DNA from: Cryptomeria japonica | Taxonomy: Eukaryota > Streptophyta > Pinopsida > Cupressales > Cupressaceae | Length of the DNA stretch: 64,000 bases | Direction of reading: 5' to 3' | Assembly: GCF_030272615.1 (NCBI RefSeq) | Contig: NC_081413.1 | Location: 337,087,302 to 337,151,301 of the forward strand | In this document: one piece after another, positions 59,720 to 64,000 of the stretch | Numbering within the stretch: position 1 is the first letter of the stretch | How the letters are laid out: every line of letters starts with the position of its first letter | Notes under the pieces: model-generated | The model's input: the letters and a program-made list of their open reading frames with translations, nothing else | Told to the model about the DNA's origin: nothing | Database searches by the model: none | Position numbers and translations under genes: made by a program

Positions 59720-61960
59720 TTTTTGCTTAACAGGTTTAACTCCAAGAGTGATAGAAAGATGATGCATTATGAGGTCAGGATCCACACCCAGCACATCAAC
59801 ATATGTCCATGCAAAATAGATCTTCTTTTCCGTGAAGAAATCAACAAATTCTTTCAGTTCTTTAGCTAACAAGGATTGAGCTACATGTATGATGTGTTGA
59901 GCTTCTTTTGTTTCAATATTTACTAGCTATGTAGGTTCTATCAGCACTGATGATCACTCTTGAAAGTGATCAAGAAAAATGTCAAGTATCTCATCTTCAG
60001 GCGCCTCAAAGAGGTTTTCACCGTTAGGTACATCCTTTATTTTTACTATTTTTTATTTTGACACCGCCACAATGTGGTTTTTGCCATTAGAATATTTATT
60101 TTTATTTTTATTTTTGCGACTAAGATACTTGACATATGTTGTTGTCATGTTCTCACTTTGTTCACTGGTGGAAGAGCCTATTTGTTCAACTGCATTAAGA
60201 TAACAGGCTAATGTATAGTCATTGGTAAATGTAGATATATTCAAAGGTTGATCTTGGAGAGTACAGTCAATAAGCTCAGGATGTACCATGAATAAAGATT
60301 TAACAGGTTCAAGGGAATTCACGGTATTATCATCATCACCTCAGACTGACAAGTTGAGTTCTAGAAGACTACCTTGTGTAAGCGTCTCAAGACCAGGAAG
60401 AGTTATAACACAATTATCAAAGTTTACGTTAGTATTTAGGGGACCCAACTCAACAAACACCGTCTTCTACTTCGGAATGGACTACATATCGTGGTTTGAT
60501 AGTAACAGGTTCAACAGATAGAGTTTCGTAATTCATGACGAAGTAGTCATAGTTTGGTGTCGATAGGTAATGTCATAAGTAAATATTACTTCAGAGTGAT
60601 CAAAGTCAGAAGATGAAGCCTCTGTCTCCTCTTCAAGTGGCTTAGTGAAAGCATGTATAGTATCGATATCTGTATCTTTGATGCTACAAGTTCCTTCATG
60701 ATTTGGTTCAATGATCCCTTGTAGTTGACATACCTGTTGACATGTCCTTGATGACTTTGTTAGTCTCTGTCACCTTTCCCATTCAGCTTTCTCTGGACTA
60801 ATAATCGGCCCTGCTTCTGTAGCCTTCGATTCTTCATTTGTAGTCCCATACCCGATTTTCTCTATCTCATTAGAGGGAGATATAATAGATGAAGAATTTT
60901 ATGGTGCTCTTCCTTCTTTCAGTTGTTGTTCATAGTCTTCTTGTCTTTTGAGTCTGATTTCCTCTATTTCCTTTTGTAGCTTCAAGCGTATTATCTCTTG
61001 TGCTTCATCTATGATATCACTAGGTTCTTCAAGTGTTTCCTCAGTAGATGCATCTGAGAGAGAGTCTGTACCGCATTCATACTCATTTGAGTTAGTTTCT
61101 GAACCCTCTACTTGCATTCTTTTTGTATATGTGACCAAAATATTTAGTGGTGCAAATAATTATTTGATCACTTCCATCTCTTCTCTCATATCTTCTGGGA
61201 TTTGTACTCTTTCTAGTGTTACTGCTGATGCAATTGGAACTTTATTACAAGCTACTTATTCTCTCTTGATTGCCAATTCTTCTTGTTCTTTTTCATACTC
61301 ATCCTAAGTTTGCTGAGTGTTTACTTCTTGTGATGTTGGAGGTAGTATCTTTTTCCTCCACTTAGACTAATGATCAGAAGTATGTTTTCAATTTGATGAC
61401 TCCTCTAGATGATATCCAAGTCCAGCTTTATCATTTTTAGATTTAGTTTGTATCTTAATAGGTTCAACAATTCCTTCTTGACGCTTGCCCAGAGGACCGG
61501 TACCTGAATATCCCATGCATTGAAACATCTTATATCATTGACCATATTGTTTAGGTAAATCCCACAGTGTTGCACTTCTTTGCTTTTGCTTTCTTCTTTG
61601 AAAAGTCATTTGAGAACAACCTCCTCTTTTGTTTCATTTTCAAGGGAAGTAGAGGACTATACAAAAATACCATCATAAATGACATTCAGAGTTGAAGTTT
61701 GTGGCTTCATAGCCTCAGATGGTTTTCTAGACTGTCTTGGCGATAGAGGAAGAGACATTAGTAAAAGTACAAGTTTTATCTTGTATCCATCTATGCCAGT
61801 ACCTGTGATTTTCAATTTATTTTCTAAGTCTTTCATCAAATTTTTTGAACTTTCAGTTGCAGAGGTTGCTTTGTTATGAGGAAGAAAGGTATCAGTACAT
61901 TATTTTAATGCATTACAGGTGTAGCTTGTATCAGTAGGAATACTGACTTCAACTCCATTA
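59720..61960 (-). pseudogene. Protease-RT linker of the Tat polyprotein
   Basis: Long, poorly conserved stretch with open pieces at 60322-60053, 61138-60899 and 61839-61657. It is acidic and Lys/Glu-rich, with a likely coiled coil (EIIRLKLQKEIEEIRLKRQE). No enzyme motif was seen. Such linkers are common between protease and RT in this lineage. Confidence 0.5.
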
Positions 61961-62300
61961 TAAGGAAATTTCAAGCACTAATGGTATGTAGATGGTACTA
62001 CTTTCATTTCGTGAATCCATGGCCTACCCAGCAAGATAATGTAGGAAAGAGGAAGATCTAGCACCTGAAAAATAACATCTCTTTCTACATGTCCTACCCT
62101 GGTCTATAATAGCATCAAACCTTTAGAGGTTCTCTCTTCTTCATCATAAGATTTGATTGTTATTTTCTTTGTTGGATCAATAATATTTTAAGAAAACCCC
62201 AATTGTATAAGTAATTTGGAAGTACAAATATTCAACCCCATGCCTTCATCTATCAAAATGTGTTTGACTCAGTGTTTATGGATCATAGCTTCGATGTGTA
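61960..62300 (-). pseudogene. Retroviral-type aspartic protease domain
   Basis: ILIDEGMGLNICTSKLL holds the active-site Asp region (DEG where D-S/T-G or DGGS is usual in relatives); downstream are VIFQVLDLPLSYIILLGRPW and IHEMKVVPSTYH, the conserved LLGRPW end. A TAG stop follows STYH, where related proteins have Gln. Confidence 0.75.
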
Positions 62301-62729
62301 ATGGTTGATTATGTGGATGATTCAGTGAAATGTCATCTTCTTAAGAGAAGGTGAGGTAATGAGGTGAAGTCAGGTGACCCACCATAGATTGAAACCGATC
62401 CACATCTAAATCTTTAGGGACATTACTAGTGAGCAAAGCTTTGTCCGGGATCTCTTTATGAGAAGAAGAGATCTTAAGCAGTTCAAAAATGGAGATTTGA
62501 GTAGTAGTATGTTACAATTGTTCGACAATGCTATAACCAAGAGAGGGTGATGAAGCCAGCTGTTTAGATTTAGTCATGATCGTATCTGGTTGCCTATTTG
62601 AAGAAGTCGATAGATTTGATGTTGTTTGATCAGGAGTTGAGGAACTAGCTCCTTTGAGAGTAACCTTCTTTCGAGCGTGGGTCACAACATTTACAGTTTG
62701 TGTTTTATTTTGTTTATCTTTAACTATGA

Positions 62730-64000
62730 TCACATTGCAATATTCAGAGTGGAAGATTCAATCATATTGATCACATTGTCATTGTTGGCATAAGTGTAAT
62801 TGACTTTGGCACCTCCTTTAGATTTAGAGGATTCTCCTTGCTCATAAGCAAGCAAATGATCTTTAAAATATTTATGATCAACATTGGTTGCATGACTTCC
62901 AACAACAATTTTGCCAGCATCAATAAGGTCTTGTATCTCATGTTTGAGTTTCATGCAGTTGTTTGTTCTATGACCCTTGCTTCGATGATATTCATAGTAT
63001 TCGTTTCCCCCCCACCATTTGGGTTTAATTTCTGGATCATATGGTTTAGAGTTGTCAGGCAATGTGATCAGTTCATTTGCCAATAGAGTCTTAAGAGCCG
63101 ATTCATACGATTCTTCTAGAGGAGTGAAATTGCGTTAAGGCTTTGAAAGCCAAAGCTTCTCTTTAAACCACTCTTTTGATTTCTTAGGAGGATTTTCTGC
63201 CGCAGTTTCAGCTGCTTTGAGGGCTTGTGTGCCACTAGCTAGATCAAATTTTATGGGTTTTGATTTTGGTTTAACATTATCCACCACTCCATCATTAACA
63301 ACATTTATGTTGTTATATTTATCGTATTTCCAGTATTTGTTCTTTTCTTTGGAATTAGAGCCTTGTTGTGTTTCTTTATAAAGCGATATATCTCCTTTCT
63401 TTATAAGCACATCTTCCATTCTGAGGGCACTATCTACCAATTTATTAAATGAAGGGTACACTTGCATTTGGATGTTGTATTTCAATTCAGGGATCAAGTT
63501 ATTGACAAAGTTGTCCATCTTTTCAGAATCTGGGATAGGTCGTGCATATCTAGAGAACATCTTTCTCCAACGTTGAAGGAAAGTGAGAAAAGGTTCTCTT
63601 GTTTTCTGTTTGGTATTGCAAAGCTTGATCATGGTGACTGGATGATGAATGTTATAGGAGTATTGTTGGAGAAACAATTCGACTAATTCCTCAAAAGACT
63701 TAATTTCCATAGGTAGGCTTGAAAACCATTCCATAGCTTGTCCTCCTAGACTCCTCGGGAAAAGGCGCATGAGATACGTCTATTCGTGCATGAACTCCAT
63801 ACATAAAGCACAAAATTCTTTGACATGGTCTTGAGGATCTGTGTTACCATCATATTTGTCAAACTTGGGGATTTCCACTCTTGAAGGAAATGGAGGCATG
63901 TAAAGGTTTTTGTCAAATGGGAACGGGCATATCGTGTCCAAAGAATATTGCTTGGATGATTTATCCTTATTTTTCATTTCTTTGATTTCAGTCTGTAACG
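62730..64000 (-). pseudogene. Gag protein, C-terminal two thirds
   Basis: PPFPSRVEIPKFDKYDGNTD and PQDHVKEFCALCMEFMHE are followed by a TAG, then MRLFPRSLGGQAMEWFSSLP, ELFLQQYSYNIHHPVTMIKL, REPFLTFLQRWRKMFSRYA and MDNFVNNLIPELKYNIQMQV, which is the retrotransposon gag core. After a frame change comes a zinc-knuckle-like YYEYHRSKGHRTNNCMKLKH in which the first Cys of the expected YCEYHR is Tyr. The start is beyond the right edge. Confidence 0.92.

Larger units (their letters stand above)
50436..64000 (-). mobile_element. Tat-type Ty3/gypsy retrotransposon, 3' part
   Basis: Minus-strand order from the right edge: gag, protease, RT, RNase H, a second RNase H, integrase, an oppositely transcribed extra gene, polypurine tract and 3' LTR. 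RT, RNase H, then integrase is the gypsy order, and the second RNase H between RNase H and integrase is a known mark of the Tat/Ogre lineage. The left boundary is where the 49.2-50.4 kb array breaks after CTACT. The gag start, primer site and 5' LTR lie beyond the window, so the element exceeds 13.5 kb. Stops and frameshifts occur in every domain. Confidence 0.9.

Overview
This window looks like gene-poor nuclear DNA from a plant with a large, transposon-rich genome. It is AT-rich and holds no intact host gene, tRNA, rRNA or bacterial feature. It is built almost entirely of nested, decayed plant transposons: Ty1/copia, Ty3/gypsy of the Tat type (two RNase H domains), LINE-like and CACTA-like pieces. 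A gymnosperm would fit the age and nesting, but the sequence does not prove it.

Layout. 1-6 kb: a CACTA-type transposon end (to 1994) with a large alternating purine/pyrimidine microsatellite, then a (TG)43(AG)44 tract. 6073-10761: a 4.7 kb non-coding LTR-like insertion flanked by CATTT duplications, with a GC-rich island inside. 12808-20290: a complete but dead minus-strand Ty1/copia element (two 1.35 kb LTRs, PBS, PPT, AACCC target duplication). Its left junction was later copied in a 198 bp tandem duplication. 20.3-30 kb: no recognised genes; an 890 bp tandem duplication and a decayed coding stretch. 30553-44239: a 13.7 kb minus-strand, non-autonomous Tat-like LTR element (CATAC target duplication) without pol. 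It was hit by two large LTR units (34005-36630, CATGT; 39176-41776, GAAAG), the first of which contains a truncated copia element. 44.2-45.5 kb: a degenerate, intronless stretch resembling the cohesion factor PDS5, in the same interrupted minus-strand block. 46.1-48.4 kb: a LINE-like RNase H fragment and an unrecognised decayed protein. 49.2-50.4 kb: a repeat array built from short inverted motifs. 50436 to the right edge: the 3' part of a large minus-strand Tat-type gypsy element (3' LTR, PPT, integrase, two RNases H, RT, protease, gag).

The most interesting item lies inside that last element. Between pol and the 3' LTR, on the opposite strand, is a gene-like unit with a TATA box, a short first exon, a 448 bp GT-AG intron and a plant-mobile-domain (PMD) protein with a coiled-coil tail (52692-55096). 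It is now broken by stops and one frameshift. Most premature stops here and in gag-pol are single C-to-T or G-to-A steps away from conserved Gln, Arg or Trp codons, as expected from methylcytosine decay.

Relative order can be read from the nesting: the PDS5-like block came before the CATAC element, which came before the LTR units inside it, the first of which came before its copia fragment; the copia element at 12.8 kb came before the 198 bp duplication. All calls rest on reading by eye; no alignment or database search was run.
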